Shown one piece after another: positions 9,095-16,879 of a stretch of DNA of 64,000 nt. How positions within the stretch are numbered: position 1 is the first letter of the stretch; every line of letters starts with the position of its first letter. This DNA comes from JAFECT01 sp036501825. GTDB taxonomy: Bacteria > Pseudomonadota > Alphaproteobacteria > Caulobacterales > Caulobacteraceae. The stretch is from the NCBI GenBank assembly GCA_036501825.1, contig DASXZP010000013.1:1-64000 (forward strand). Direction: 5' to 3'. The notes below the pieces were generated by a model. It saw only the letters and a program-made list of their open reading frames with translations, did not search any database and was not told where the DNA came from. A program made the position numbers and the translations under genes.

Positions 9095-9102
9095 CGAACC
9101 GC

Positions 9103-9303
9103 ATGACCGACGACACAGAAACCCTGGGCGCCGCCCCCGGCAAACCCCTGACCGACGCGGCAAAACGCGCCCTGGCCGAAGCCGCCGCGCGCCGCGCGGC
9201 GCGCGCTGTGTCCGCGCTTCCAGCCGAAGAGGGCGGCCCTTCCGGCCCTGAGCCCACGCGCTTTGGCGACTGGGAGCGAAAGGGGATCGCTGTCGACTTT
9301 TAG
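9103..9303 (+). CDS. DUF1674 protein, succinate dehydrogenase assembly factor 4-like
   Basis: 66 residues. The C-terminus GPEPTRFGDWERKGIAVDF is the hallmark of DUF1674/SDHAF4 proteins, which in mitochondria and alphaproteobacteria assist maturation of the flavoprotein subunit of succinate dehydrogenase. The N-terminal two thirds is low-complexity Ala/Arg, as usual. It begins 8 bases after the hemerythrin-like gene, so the two are probably co-transcribed. Family call is good; the assembly role is inferred from the family. Confidence 0.8.
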   Translation: MTDDTETLGAAPGKPLTDAAKRALAEAAARRAARAVSALPAEEGGPSGPEPTRFGDWERKGIAVDF

Positions 9304-9405
9304 GCGAGTGGAGACTCGCGGGCCGGGCGCAGGCGCTTGAACCACGCCCCGGACTAAGGCGCCCTGCGCGCAGGCCGGAGCGGCCGCATCGTACAAGGAC
9401 GGTTC

Positions 9406-9819
9406 ATGGCGCGAGCCCTAGCCGCAGTCGTCACCGTCAGCCTCCTTGCCTTAGGGAGCGTCGCCGTCTCGGGGGTTTCGGCGACCGCTGCTCCGGCCGC
9501 CTCCGATCCATCATCCGAACGCGCCGCCAGCGTCGAGACCGACGCGGTGAGCGTTGAGCGCGTCGAACGCGTCGAGGTCCGCAGGACGCACTATCTGCGC
9601 TGGAACCATCACGACCAACGCGCCCACACCGACCTCGGCGACATCCATCTGGGTACGGACTTTTTCGTCGGAAGCGGCGGCGTCGGCGCCGACCCCGCGT
9701 TCAATCCGGTGGTCGGCGGCGGCGGCTTCGCGCAAGCGAGCGCGTCTGCATCCGCTTCCGCGTCGGCGCACGGACATGCGCATGGCGGCGGCCGCTCACA
9801 CGGCGGCGGTCGCCGCTGA
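9406..9819 (+). CDS. Secreted His/Ser/Ala-rich hypothetical protein
   Basis: 137 residues. Residues 1-27 look like a Sec signal peptide (basic start, hydrophobic LLALGSVAVSGV core, Ala-x-Ala region). The middle has RRTHYLRWNHHDQRAHTDLGDIHLGTDFF. The C-terminus is an alternating Ser/Ala run followed by a His/Gly-rich tail (HGHAHGGGRSHGGG). I do not recognise a family. Histidine clusters suggest metal binding in the periplasm, but this is a guess. Convergent with the GC-poor gene at 9830; only 10 bases separate them. Confidence 0.6.
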   Translation: MARALAAVVTVSLLALGSVAVSGVSATAAPAASDPSSERAASVETDAVSVERVERVEVRRTHYLRWNHHDQRAHTDLGDIHLGTDFFVGSGGVGADPAFNPVVGGGGFAQASASASASASAHGHAHGGGRSHGGGRR

Positions 9820-9829
9820 ATTCGGTGAG

Positions 9830-11428
9830 CTAGGCCTTCGGCGGTAGTGCGCAGAAAGAGAAATCGGACCAACCGCGAACCTTTGGCCAGTATTGGTGTG
9901 TGGCCTCTGTGCCGAATGCAGCCACGGCTTGACCGGGATACGGTTGACCGGGCGAGTAGTGCCACGCGAGCGAGAGTCCCGGCACCTCGATAACCAACTC
10001 GCTTTCCCAAAGATTGCTTCCGGTAGCGTCGAGCACGATGTGTGCCTTCACTCGAGGAACACAGGGGTCCACCGAGTAACTCTCGTTCGGTCGAGAAAAC
10101 TCAGTCACCCAGACATACCGGGGCAGGGTTTGATCCAGCAGTTCGGCCTTCAAGTCCTCTGGTACGGCGTTCCTCACCGCTCGCGACCTATATCGCCAAC
10201 CGTAGGTTAAATATGTTCGACTGACAGTCTGATCCGACGCCGCTTCTATTTCAAATTGCGCGTCAATTTTTGTCGGGTCGATCGGTTTCAAATTCTGGTT
10301 CAGGATGGCGGCGCGCTTCGACAGGATTTCCTTAAAATAGCCGCGCGCAACGGCGTCTGCGATGTCTCCCGGCATAAACACTTTCGACGGTAGGGGGACG
10401 ATCAAGTACTGACAGTCGGTCTCAACGGTCCACTGGTAGTCAGGCGTTCTATCGCTCTCTTTTGCAGGAAGACGACAGTAGGGTCCGCGCTGATCGTCGC
10501 ACACGATGAAGTGCGTAACGCCCTCAGCAAGAGTGGGCTTGGTGGGCAGCGAGCCCGGCTCAATTCCAGATATCTGTTGGCCGACCAACACGACCGCATG
10601 GCCGATCGTCGCGTTGTTCGCATTCAGCCCCATGATCACGGGGATGCCGGAATCCAAATATCGATACGCAAGCTCGACTGGCGAAGTGGCCCACGCTGAC
10701 TTTTCAGGCTTTACGTGCACCACCGGGTGCCTGCCCATTGCGCGGAGGGCTCGCACCATGTTGTCGACAGTCAGAAACGCGGAACCTGCCGGCAGAGATT
10801 GAGACAACGTAGAATCGATTGGATTAAGCGCGAGTTCAGTGATGTCCGCAACTGAGTACCAAGGCGCCTTGTGTCGCGCGTGCAGATGCCGACCAACCGT
10901 CCAGATTGCTGCCTGCGCACAAGCGCCCACACGTGTGTCTTGCTGAGTGACAGGAACGCCTTTTACGGAGAGCTCCGCACCAAGGACATGGACGGTGTAT
11001 TCGCCTTGCACGGAGATCGAAGTAGCCGCGTCGGCAAATAGATGACGTGCCGACATTATAGCCATGCCAACCGGTGCGTGCGCCACCGGGCGAAGCGTTA
11101 CAAAGCCGAGATACCGTTCTTGCTCCCCCTCAACCGCTAGCGCTTTTTCTTCCGATGGGAGGCCCGCCACAAGCTGGGGTATGTCTGATTGGAAAAAATG
11201 TATTCGCCGGCAGTGCTTTAGGTACGGCTTAAACAACGTGGCATAAAACGCTGCATAAGCTGCGGAGAAGTCGCGATCGATATATGTATCTTCCAACACG
11301 TAGCTTGCGGCTCCAGCTGTCTGGAAGGCAGCGAGCAGCGTCTCCAATACTGGAGCGACGGTTGTTGCAGCGATGGTCTGCTTTAGCGTGTCCCAGTCGC
11401 CGGCATTCGAGAGCGATACAACTTTCAC
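9830..11428 (-). CDS. Candidate papain/C39-like cysteine peptidase, unknown family
   Basis: 532 residues; not recognised as a named family. The N-terminal third has SYVLEDTYIDRDFSAAYAAF, then CRRIHFFQSDI and YLGFVTLRPV. The middle carries what looks like a papain-fold triad in order: Cys in DTRVGACAQAAIW (about residue 169), His in NATIGHAVVLVG (about 276) and Asp in FIVCDDQRGPY (about 309). This order and the GHAVVLVG strand resemble C39/BtrH-type folds. The C-terminal 200 residues show no known motif. Base composition is far lower in GC than the flanks (27 G+C in 60 bases at 10201-10260), suggesting recent transfer. It follows a small gene at 11464-11682 on the same strand. Confidence 0.6.
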   Translation of the reverse strand: MKVVSLSNAGDWDTLKQTIAATTVAPVLETLLAAFQTAGAASYVLEDTYIDRDFSAAYAAFYATLFKPYLKHCRRIHFFQSDIPQLVAGLPSEEKALAVEGEQERYLGFVTLRPVAHAPVGMAIMSARHLFADAATSISVQGEYTVHVLGAELSVKGVPVTQQDTRVGACAQAAIWTVGRHLHARHKAPWYSVADITELALNPIDSTLSQSLPAGSAFLTVDNMVRALRAMGRHPVVHVKPEKSAWATSPVELAYRYLDSGIPVIMGLNANNATIGHAVVLVGQQISGIEPGSLPTKPTLAEGVTHFIVCDDQRGPYCRLPAKESDRTPDYQWTVETDCQYLIVPLPSKVFMPGDIADAVARGYFKEILSKRAAILNQNLKPIDPTKIDAQFEIEAASDQTVSRTYLTYGWRYRSRAVRNAVPEDLKAELLDQTLPRYVWVTEFSRPNESYSVDPCVPRVKAHIVLDATGSNLWESELVIEVPGLSLAWHYSPGQPYPGQAVAAFGTEATHQYWPKVRGWSDFSFCALPPKA

Positions 11429-11463
11429 GGCTCTTTGTAGCAGCTACGCTGGCAATTAATAGA

Positions 11464-11682
11464 TTAGCCGGCGCGGAGGGTCCCCAGGCGCTGCTCCGCC
11501 ATGCAGAAGGCCTGTTCCAGCTCTTTGACCTGACGCATCGCATCAACTCCCGGCGTCAACCGGAACACCAGGTCTTGGGAGGGATCGGAAAACAGCACAC
11601 GGCCTGGACGCTCTTGATTGAGCGTCAATTCATCGTTCTTCCCGCTCATATGGACCTGTCCCGAATCAAAATGCCGAGCCAC
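11464..11682 (-). CDS. Small hypothetical protein upstream of the peptidase-like gene
   Basis: 72 residues from a GTG at 11682, or 61 from the ATG at 11649 (MSGKNDELTLN). The sequence has a short beta-like part with Arg/Gly-Arg-Val and a helical C-terminus VDAMRQVKELEQAFCMAEQRL. No family recognised. It is on the same strand as the 532-residue gene, with 35 bases between them, and shares its low GC, so it is probably the first gene of a transferred pair. It could be a partner, inhibitor or chaperone; nothing in the sequence decides. Confidence 0.5.
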   Translation of the reverse strand: MARHFDSGQVHMSGKNDELTLNQERPGRVLFSDPSQDLVFRLTPGVDAMRQVKELEQAFCMAEQRLGTLRAG

Positions 11683-11846
11683 CGCCCGGCACGTTCCACG
11701 CGAGTCAAGGGTAACATGCGTCGGCAGGCGAGCAAAAGCGTTTCTTGAGCCAAATAATGCACTGATTTAGATCGGAAAATTCTTGAAGGTCTTTTTGCCG
11801 CTCCACGAGCGGTCCGTTGTTTTTGAAAATGGTCGGCAAGATTTGC

Positions 11847-12563
11847 CTAGTCGACCGGCGCTAGTTCGTCTCCCATTTCGCGCACGATCTCGAGGGCTGC
11901 GGCGCGCGGATCCGGCGCGCCGGTGATCGGGCGTCCCACCACCAAGTGTGTCGCGCCGGCCTGCAGAGCCGAGCCTGGGGTTGCGGCGCGGGCCTGATCG
12001 TCGAGGGCTGCGCCTGCGGGACGGATGCCCGGCGTCACCACCAGAAAGTCTTCGCGGCCGGCCGCGCGCGCGATCGAGCGCGCACGCGACGCTTCCGCCG
12101 GCGAGGAGATCACCCCGTCGCACCCGCATTCCACCGCCTGGCGCACGCGCCTCGCCACCAGCGCTTCGGCGCCGTCGACGTAGCCGATCTCGGCGAGGTC
12201 GTGGTCGGACAGGCTGGTGAGCACGGTGACCGCCAAAATCTTCGGTCCGCCCGCGCCGCGGCCGCGCACCGCGGCGCGCATGACCTGGGGTTCTCCGTGT
12301 ACGGTCAGAAAGTCGGCCCCCGAGCTGGCCAACGCCGCGGCGGCCTTTTCCACGGTGGCGCCGATGTCGTGCAGCTTCCAGTCCAGGAACACCTGCTTGC
12401 CCGCGCCCTTCAGCCTGCGCGCCAGGGCCATGCCGTCGCCGGCGAACAGTTGCAAGCCGACCTTGTAGAACGAGACCGCATCGCCCAGCCGCTCGGTCAG
12501 GGCCTGAGCTTCGCCCACGTCCGGCAGGTCCAGGGCGACGATCAGGCGGGGGTCTGCGCTCAT
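11847..12563 (-). CDS. pyrF: Orotidine 5'-phosphate decarboxylase
   Basis: Converts OMP to UMP, the last step of UMP synthesis. 238 residues from the ATG at 12563, which has GGAG 7 bases upstream; the open frame to 12716 is ignored. Seen: LIVALDLPDV at the start, the catalytic FLDWKLHDIGATVEKA (Asp-x-Lys-x-x-Asp array), then FLTVHGE, the substrate loop region VVTPGIRPAG and the phosphate-binding VVGRPITGAPDP. Standalone gene between the GC-poor insert and marC. Confidence 0.95.
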   Translation of the reverse strand: MSADPRLIVALDLPDVGEAQALTERLGDAVSFYKVGLQLFAGDGMALARRLKGAGKQVFLDWKLHDIGATVEKAAAALASSGADFLTVHGEPQVMRAAVRGRGAGGPKILAVTVLTSLSDHDLAEIGYVDGAEALVARRVRQAVECGCDGVISSPAEASRARSIARAAGREDFLVVTPGIRPAGAALDDQARAATPGSALQAGATHLVVGRPITGAPDPRAAALEIVREMGDELAPVD

Positions 12564-12648
12564 TTCAGGCTCCAGGTTGCGGCGCGCGCGCGCAGGTCTA
12601 GGCTGCGGCGCGCCGGTGCATTTTCGAATCGAAGGCTGAGCGGATCGG

Positions 12649-13359
12649 ATGAACCTCCTCGAGCTTGGCGTCAACTTTTTCGTGGCGCTGTTCGCCATGA
12701 TCGATCCGATCGGCAACGTGCCGATTTTCGCGGCCGCGACCTTGGGCGCGACGCCGGCCCAGCGGCGGCTGGTGGCGATCTATATCTCGGCCTTTGCGGT
12801 CGGCTTCCTGCTGCTCTTCTATTTCTCCGGCCCCTCGGTTCTGGAGTTCTTCGGCATCTCGCTGTCGGCCTTCCGCATCGCCGGCGGCATCCTGCTGTTC
12901 CTGCTCGGCCTCGACATGAGCCGCAGCGATTTTCTGAATTCCTTCGCCGACTCCGACGCGACCGCCGGCGAGATCAAGGACATTCGAGCCTACGCCCGCA
13001 AGCGCTTCGAGCGCCTGGTGGTGCCGTTCGCCATGCCGCTGTTGATCGGGCCCGGCGCGATCTCGACGGTGATCATTCAAGCCAGCGAGGCGGCGAAGCA
13101 CGGGCCGGCGGGATGGGCCATGGGCGCGGGCGCCATCGTCGCGGTCGGCGTAGCGACCCTGCTGTCGTTCATGCTGACGGGGGTGATCACCAAGGTGCTC
13201 GGCCGCATCGGCATGGCCATCGTGGTGCGGGTGCTGGGCCTGATCCTGTGCGCCATGGCGGTGCAGTTCGTGCTCGTTGGCATCAGCGACGCCACCCACA
13301 ACGTGATCCAGCACTCGGTCGCCAAGCCCTACGCCAAACCCGCCGCCGCGCCGCACTGA
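12649..13359 (+). CDS. MarC family integral membrane protein
   Basis: 236 residues with about six hydrophobic segments. The MarC pattern is clear: LFAMIDPIGNVPIF near the N-terminus, AFRIAGGILLFLLGLDM in the middle, and VPFAMPLLIGPGAISTVII, the conserved second half of the inverted duplication. The family is of unknown function; early links to multiple antibiotic resistance in E. coli were not upheld. The following marR operon may be independent, since a palindromic operator lies between them. Confidence 0.9.
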   Translation: MNLLELGVNFFVALFAMIDPIGNVPIFAAATLGATPAQRRLVAIYISAFAVGFLLLFYFSGPSVLEFFGISLSAFRIAGGILLFLLGLDMSRSDFLNSFADSDATAGEIKDIRAYARKRFERLVVPFAMPLLIGPGAISTVIIQASEAAKHGPAGWAMGAGAIVAVGVATLLSFMLTGVITKVLGRIGMAIVVRVLGLILCAMAVQFVLVGISDATHNVIQHSVAKPYAKPAAAPH

Positions 13360-13376
13360 GGTCTGCAGAAACTATG

Positions 13377-13400
13377 AAGGTAGACTTTACAGTTTACCTT
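13377..13400. promoter_or_regulatory. Palindromic operator upstream of marR-type gene
   Basis: A 24-base imperfect palindrome starting AAGGTA and ending TACCTT; 20 of 24 positions match the reverse complement. It ends 20 bases before the regulator's ATG and stands out by its AT content. Size and position fit an autoregulatory MarR-family operator overlapping the promoter. Binding is inferred. Confidence 0.6.
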
Positions 13401-13420
13401 CCGACAGCTATGTCGTCCGG

Positions 13421-13867
13421 ATGCCCGCCGTCGCCCAACAGCCGCATCCCGCCTATGCCCTGGCCGAAGGCCTGCGCGGCATCGCGGGCAAGCTGAAGCG
13501 CCGCCTTCGCGAACAGGCCGACATCGGCGACCTGACCCCGTCGCAGACCGCCGTCCTGCTCCGCATCGAGCACGAAGGACCGGTCACCACCTCCGCCCTG
13601 GCCCGCGCCGAGGGCATGCGGCCACAGTCGATGGGGTCGGTAATCGCGGCGCTGGAAGCGGCGAACCTCGTCGCCGGCGCCCCCGATCCGGCGGATGGGC
13701 GCCAGACCCTGCTGTCGCTGACCGATCACTGCCGCCGGTGGCTCGCCGAAGGTCGCGCCGCACGCCAGGACTGGCTCGCGCGCGTCATCGAAGCGCGGCT
13801 CAGCCCCACCGAACAGCATCAACTCGCCGCGGCCCTGCCGCTGCTGCAACGGCTCGTCGCCGAGTGA
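13421..13867 (+). CDS. MarR family transcriptional regulator
   Basis: 148 residues with a winged-helix DNA-binding core: LTPSQTAVLLRIEHEGPVTTSALARAEGMRPQSMGSVIAALEAANLV (about residues 36-84), followed by the wing DPADGRQTLLSLT. The flanking helices for dimerisation are present. The ATG has no clear ribosome site and no in-frame upstream alternative, so the message may be leaderless or nearly so. It heads an operon with a small membrane protein and an MFS exporter; a palindrome sits just upstream. Likely a ligand-responsive repressor of the exporter. Confidence 0.88.
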   Translation: MPAVAQQPHPAYALAEGLRGIAGKLKRRLREQADIGDLTPSQTAVLLRIEHEGPVTTSALARAEGMRPQSMGSVIAALEAANLVAGAPDPADGRQTLLSLTDHCRRWLAEGRAARQDWLARVIEARLSPTEQHQLAAALPLLQRLVAE

Positions 13868-13873
13868 GGACCC

Positions 13874-14209
13874 ATGCCTTCCGACCTTCTTGATCTCGTC
13901 GCCTACGTTTTCGGCGGCATGTTCCTGACCAACGTCATTCCGCATTTCGTCAGTGGGCTGATGGGCCGCCGGTTTCCCAGCCCGTTCGCGAAGCCGCCCG
14001 GCAAGGGCCAGTCGTCGGCGATGACCAACCTGCTGTGGGGCTTCTTCAACCTGGTGGTCGGCTACGTGCTGCTGAGCCGGGTCGGAAACTTCGACATCGG
14101 GAACTGGCGTCACGCCGCCGCGGCCGGCGTCGGCGCGCTACTGGTCGGCTTCGTCTGTTGCACCCGGTTCGGCAGCCTGAACGACGGTCGGGGTCCGAAC
14201 CTGGCGTGA
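13874..14209 (+). CDS. Small membrane protein in the MarR-MFS operon
   Basis: 111 residues with three hydrophobic segments (about 4-28, 52-72 and 80-100). Family not recognised with certainty. It starts 6 bases after the marR stop, and its own stop overlaps the GTG of the MFS gene (GTGA), so translation is probably coupled. The location suggests an accessory of the exporter, but nothing shows a mechanism. Confidence 0.7.
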   Translation: MPSDLLDLVAYVFGGMFLTNVIPHFVSGLMGRRFPSPFAKPPGKGQSSAMTNLLWGFFNLVVGYVLLSRVGNFDIGNWRHAAAAGVGALLVGFVCCTRFGSLNDGRGPNLA

Positions 14210-15459
14210 CGGCACAGACCGCGAGTACCCCGCGTAAAAGCGCCTTCCGGTCGCTGAAACGGCACAACTACCGGCTCTGGGCCGGCGGCGCCCTGGTCTC
14301 CAACATCGGCACCTCGGTGCAGCGGATCGCCCAGGACTGGCTGGTGCTGACCGTGCTGACCCACAAGAGCGCCGCGGCCGTGGGTGTCGTCATGGCGCTG
14401 CAGTTCGCACCGCAGTTGCTGTTGCTGCCGTGGACGGGATCGGCCGCCGACCATTCGGACCAGCGCAAGTTGTTGATGCTGACCCAGGGGACGATGGGGG
14501 CGCTGGCGCTTATCCTCGGCATACTGACGATCCTGGGGGTCGTGCAGCTGTGGCATGTTTATATTTTCGCGTTTCTGTTCGGTTGCGCGGCGGCGTTCGA
14601 CGCGCCGGTGCGCCAGATCTTCGTCGCGCAACTGGTCGGCGAAGAAGACCTGCATAACGCGGTCACGCTCAACACCATGAGCTTCAACATCGGCGGCTTC
14701 ATCGGCCCGGCAATCTCGGGCCTGTTGATCGCGGCGATCGGCACGGGATGGTCGTTCGCCCTGAACGGCCTCTCCTTCTTCGCGGTGCTGGCGTCGCTGT
14801 TTCTGCTGCGCAAGCGCGAGCTCTATCCCTCCACCCGGGGTAAGCGCCTGCGCGGCAGCTTCGTCGCGGGCCTGGCCTATGTGCGCGGGCGCAAGGACCT
14901 GGTCGCCATCCTGGTCATGTTGTTCTTGATTGGGACCTTCGCGCTGAACTTTCCGATCTTCGTCTCGACCATGGCGGTGAAAACCTTTCACGCCGACGCG
15001 CGCGGCTTCGCGGCCCTGTCCTCGATCCTGGCGGCGGGCACCATCATCGGCGTGTTTCTGAGCGCGCGCGGCGAGCGTGCGACCATGACGACGCTGTTGT
15101 GGAGCTCGGCCCTGCTCGCCATCGCCTTCGTCGCCGCCAGCCTTGCGCCCAGCTACTGGACCTTCGCGGGCGCCCTGGTGGTGGTGGGCCTGGCCTGCCT
15201 GACCTTCATCAACGCCACCAACACCATCATGCAGTTGTCGAGCGAGCCGGCCATGCGCGGGCGGGTGATGGCGCTCAGGGTCGCGGTAGCGCTGGGCTGC
15301 ACGCCGCTGGGAGCGCCCCTGGTCGGTTGGGTGGCGGACCATTTCGGACCGCGCTGGGCGCTCGGCGTCGGCGCCGCGGGATCGTTGGCGACCGCGGCGG
15401 TGGCAGTCTATGCGCTAGGCCTCGTCGCCAAGCCCGGGACGGTATCAGAGGCGGCCTAG
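14206..15459 (+). CDS. MFS exporter (EntS/DUF894-like)
   Basis: 417 residues from the GTG at 14206, which overlaps the upstream stop; the longer open frame from 14035 is only read-through of the previous gene. Twelve hydrophobic segments are expected. Diagnostic N-terminal block: FRSLKRHNYRLWAGGALVSNIGTSVQRIAQDWLVL, followed by the loop after TM2, WTGSAADHSDQRKLL. This subgroup includes EntS and other drug or siderophore exporters. With MarR control, a small-molecule efflux role is most likely; the substrate is unknown. Its 3' end overlaps the convergent SDR gene by 15 bases. Confidence 0.85.
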   Translation: MTAQTASTPRKSAFRSLKRHNYRLWAGGALVSNIGTSVQRIAQDWLVLTVLTHKSAAAVGVVMALQFAPQLLLLPWTGSAADHSDQRKLLMLTQGTMGALALILGILTILGVVQLWHVYIFAFLFGCAAAFDAPVRQIFVAQLVGEEDLHNAVTLNTMSFNIGGFIGPAISGLLIAAIGTGWSFALNGLSFFAVLASLFLLRKRELYPSTRGKRLRGSFVAGLAYVRGRKDLVAILVMLFLIGTFALNFPIFVSTMAVKTFHADARGFAALSSILAAGTIIGVFLSARGERATMTTLLWSSALLAIAFVAASLAPSYWTFAGALVVVGLACLTFINATNTIMQLSSEPAMRGRVMALRVAVALGCTPLGAPLVGWVADHFGPRWALGVGAAGSLATAAVAVYALGLVAKPGTVSEAA

Positions 15460-16248
15460 CCGCTCCGCGTGGCGCGCGGCGAGCTGCAGCATCCAGTCGT
15501 CGGGCGTCAGTTTCAGCAGCGCCGCGATCGCCTTATTCGGCGCGCCGGGCACGCTGACCGGACGGTTGGCTTCCGCCGCTTCGTAGCCGGTTTCCGCCAC
15601 CTCGTCGGCGCCCATCCAGACCCAGTCGGGAAACGCCTGGCTGACCCGCGGGCGGGTGCCGTTCACGTCGTGGAATTCGGAATAGGTGTAGCCGGGACAG
15701 AGCGCGGAAACGTGCACGCCGCGTTCGCGCAGCTCCAGATGCAGGCCCTGGGAGAACTTGATCAGATAGCTTTTCACCGGTCCGTACAGCGTGTCGCCCG
15801 CGGTCGAGGGCAATAGTCCGGCTACGGAGCATACATTGACGATGCGGCCGAAGCGGCGGTCGAGCATCGACGGCAGCACGCGGTGCGAAAGCTCGGTCGG
15901 CGCGAACAGCATCACCTGCAGAAAGTCGCGGTGGTCGCGCCAGACGTTGGGCGCAAACCCCGAGGGCAGGCTGTAACCCGCGTTGTTGACCAGCGCGTCG
16001 ACCACCCGGCCCTGAGCCTCGACATCGGCGAGCAGCTTTTCGGGCGACGCGGGATCGGCGAGGTCGGCCGGCAGGGTCAGGGTCTCGACGCCGTAGCGCA
16101 GGCGGATTTCGTCGGCCAGGGCGCTCAGCCGCTCGGCCCGGCGCGCGGTCAGGGCCACGTCCCAGCCGTGCGACGCGTAGACGCGGGCCAGGGCGGCCCC
16201 GATGCCGGCGGAGGCTCCCGTGATCAGGCACAGGCGGCGGTCAGCCAT
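15445..16248 (-). CDS. Short-chain dehydrogenase/reductase
   Basis: 267 residues, classical SDR. TGASAGIG (residues 10-17) binds NAD(P). NNAGYS and the catalytic Ser in CSVAGLLPS are followed by YGPVKSYL (Y-x3-K). The PG motif CPGYTYSEFHD follows. The YxxxK tetrad is intact, so it should be active. Substrate unknown. Its C-terminus overlaps the end of the convergent MFS gene. Confidence 0.9.
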   Translation of the reverse strand: MADRRLCLITGASAGIGAALARVYASHGWDVALTARRAERLSALADEIRLRYGVETLTLPADLADPASPEKLLADVEAQGRVVDALVNNAGYSLPSGFAPNVWRDHRDFLQVMLFAPTELSHRVLPSMLDRRFGRIVNVCSVAGLLPSTAGDTLYGPVKSYLIKFSQGLHLELRERGVHVSALCPGYTYSEFHDVNGTRPRVSQAFPDWVWMGADEVAETGYEAAEANRPVSVPGAPNKAIAALLKLTPDDWMLQLAARHAERLGRL

Positions 16249-16263
16249 GGCGAACGGCGGGGA

Positions 16264-16701
16264 TCAAGCGGCGGCGGCCTCTTCGACCTCGGTGAGGAGA
16301 TCGGCGACGGTGATCTTGGCCAGCCGCTCGGCGGCGGCCTCGTCGGCGGCCTTGATGGCGGCCGAGACGGCGCGGGGGATGCTCTGGCTCACCGGACAGC
16401 CGTCGGCGCCCGGGGGCGGGCAGCCCAGGTGGGCGCAGCCGTTCACGGCGCGGAGCACCCGGTCCAGGGTGATGGCGGTCGCGGGCTTGGCCAGCCACGC
16501 CCCGCCGCCCGCCCCGGCGCGGGTTTCGATCAGGCCGGCCTTGGCCAGCATGGCGGTCACCCGGCGCACCACCACCGGATTGGTCGGCATGGAGGCGGCC
16601 AGCGCCGCCGACGACACCGCCCCCTCGGCCGAGGTCGCGCCCTTGTGGGCCAGGTAGACCAGGGCGTGGACCGCGACGGGAAATCTTTGGCTGTCTGACA
16701 T
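16264..16701 (-). CDS. Rrf2 family transcriptional regulator with three cysteines
   Basis: 145 residues from the ATG at 16701. Winged-helix N-domain FPVAVHALVYLAHKG...AALAASMPTNPVVVRRVTAMLAKAGLIETRAGAGGGAWLAKP, then GCAHLGCPPPGADGCPV (about residues 88-104). Three cysteines in this loop are the pattern that binds an Fe-S cluster in IscR/NsrR-type members, so iron, NO or redox sensing is plausible. It is just upstream of the SDR gene (15 bases) and divergent from kup1; either could be a target. Confidence 0.85.
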   Translation of the reverse strand: MSDSQRFPVAVHALVYLAHKGATSAEGAVSSAALAASMPTNPVVVRRVTAMLAKAGLIETRAGAGGGAWLAKPATAITLDRVLRAVNGCAHLGCPPPGADGCPVSQSIPRAVSAAIKAADEAAAERLAKITVADLLTEVEEAAAA

Positions 16702-16799
16702 CTGGCTCGCCGATCGGGGCCGTAAGGTAGGGCCGACCGGCCAAGGATCAAAGCCCCGCCGCGTCAGGTCCGCGAAAGCGTTCCGCCTCAGCGTCACGA

Positions 16800-16828
16800 T
16801 TGAACACCGCACGGAAACGGCGTAAGGC
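16800..16828 (+). promoter_or_regulatory. Promoter of kup1, duplicated in front of kup2
   Basis: TTGAAC (16800-16805), 17 bases, then TAAGGC (16823-16828). The same hexamers with the same spacing stand before the second kup gene. Overlapping is GGAAAC-N16-CGTT (813-838 in the 16 kb numbering), which loosely resembles a general-stress EcfG promoter. The GGAGG ribosome site follows at 16869-16873. Which sigma factor acts cannot be decided by eye. Confidence 0.5.
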
Positions 16829-16879
16829 CGCGCCCGTTCATTGAGGCGCCGCGCGTTCGGCGGTCGCCGGAGGAATTGA

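Noticed and set aside
11266..11547. Short frames around the start of the 532-residue gene as additional island genes
   Set aside because: They overlap the peptidase-like gene and the 72-residue gene in other frames and have no ribosome sites or recognisable sequence.
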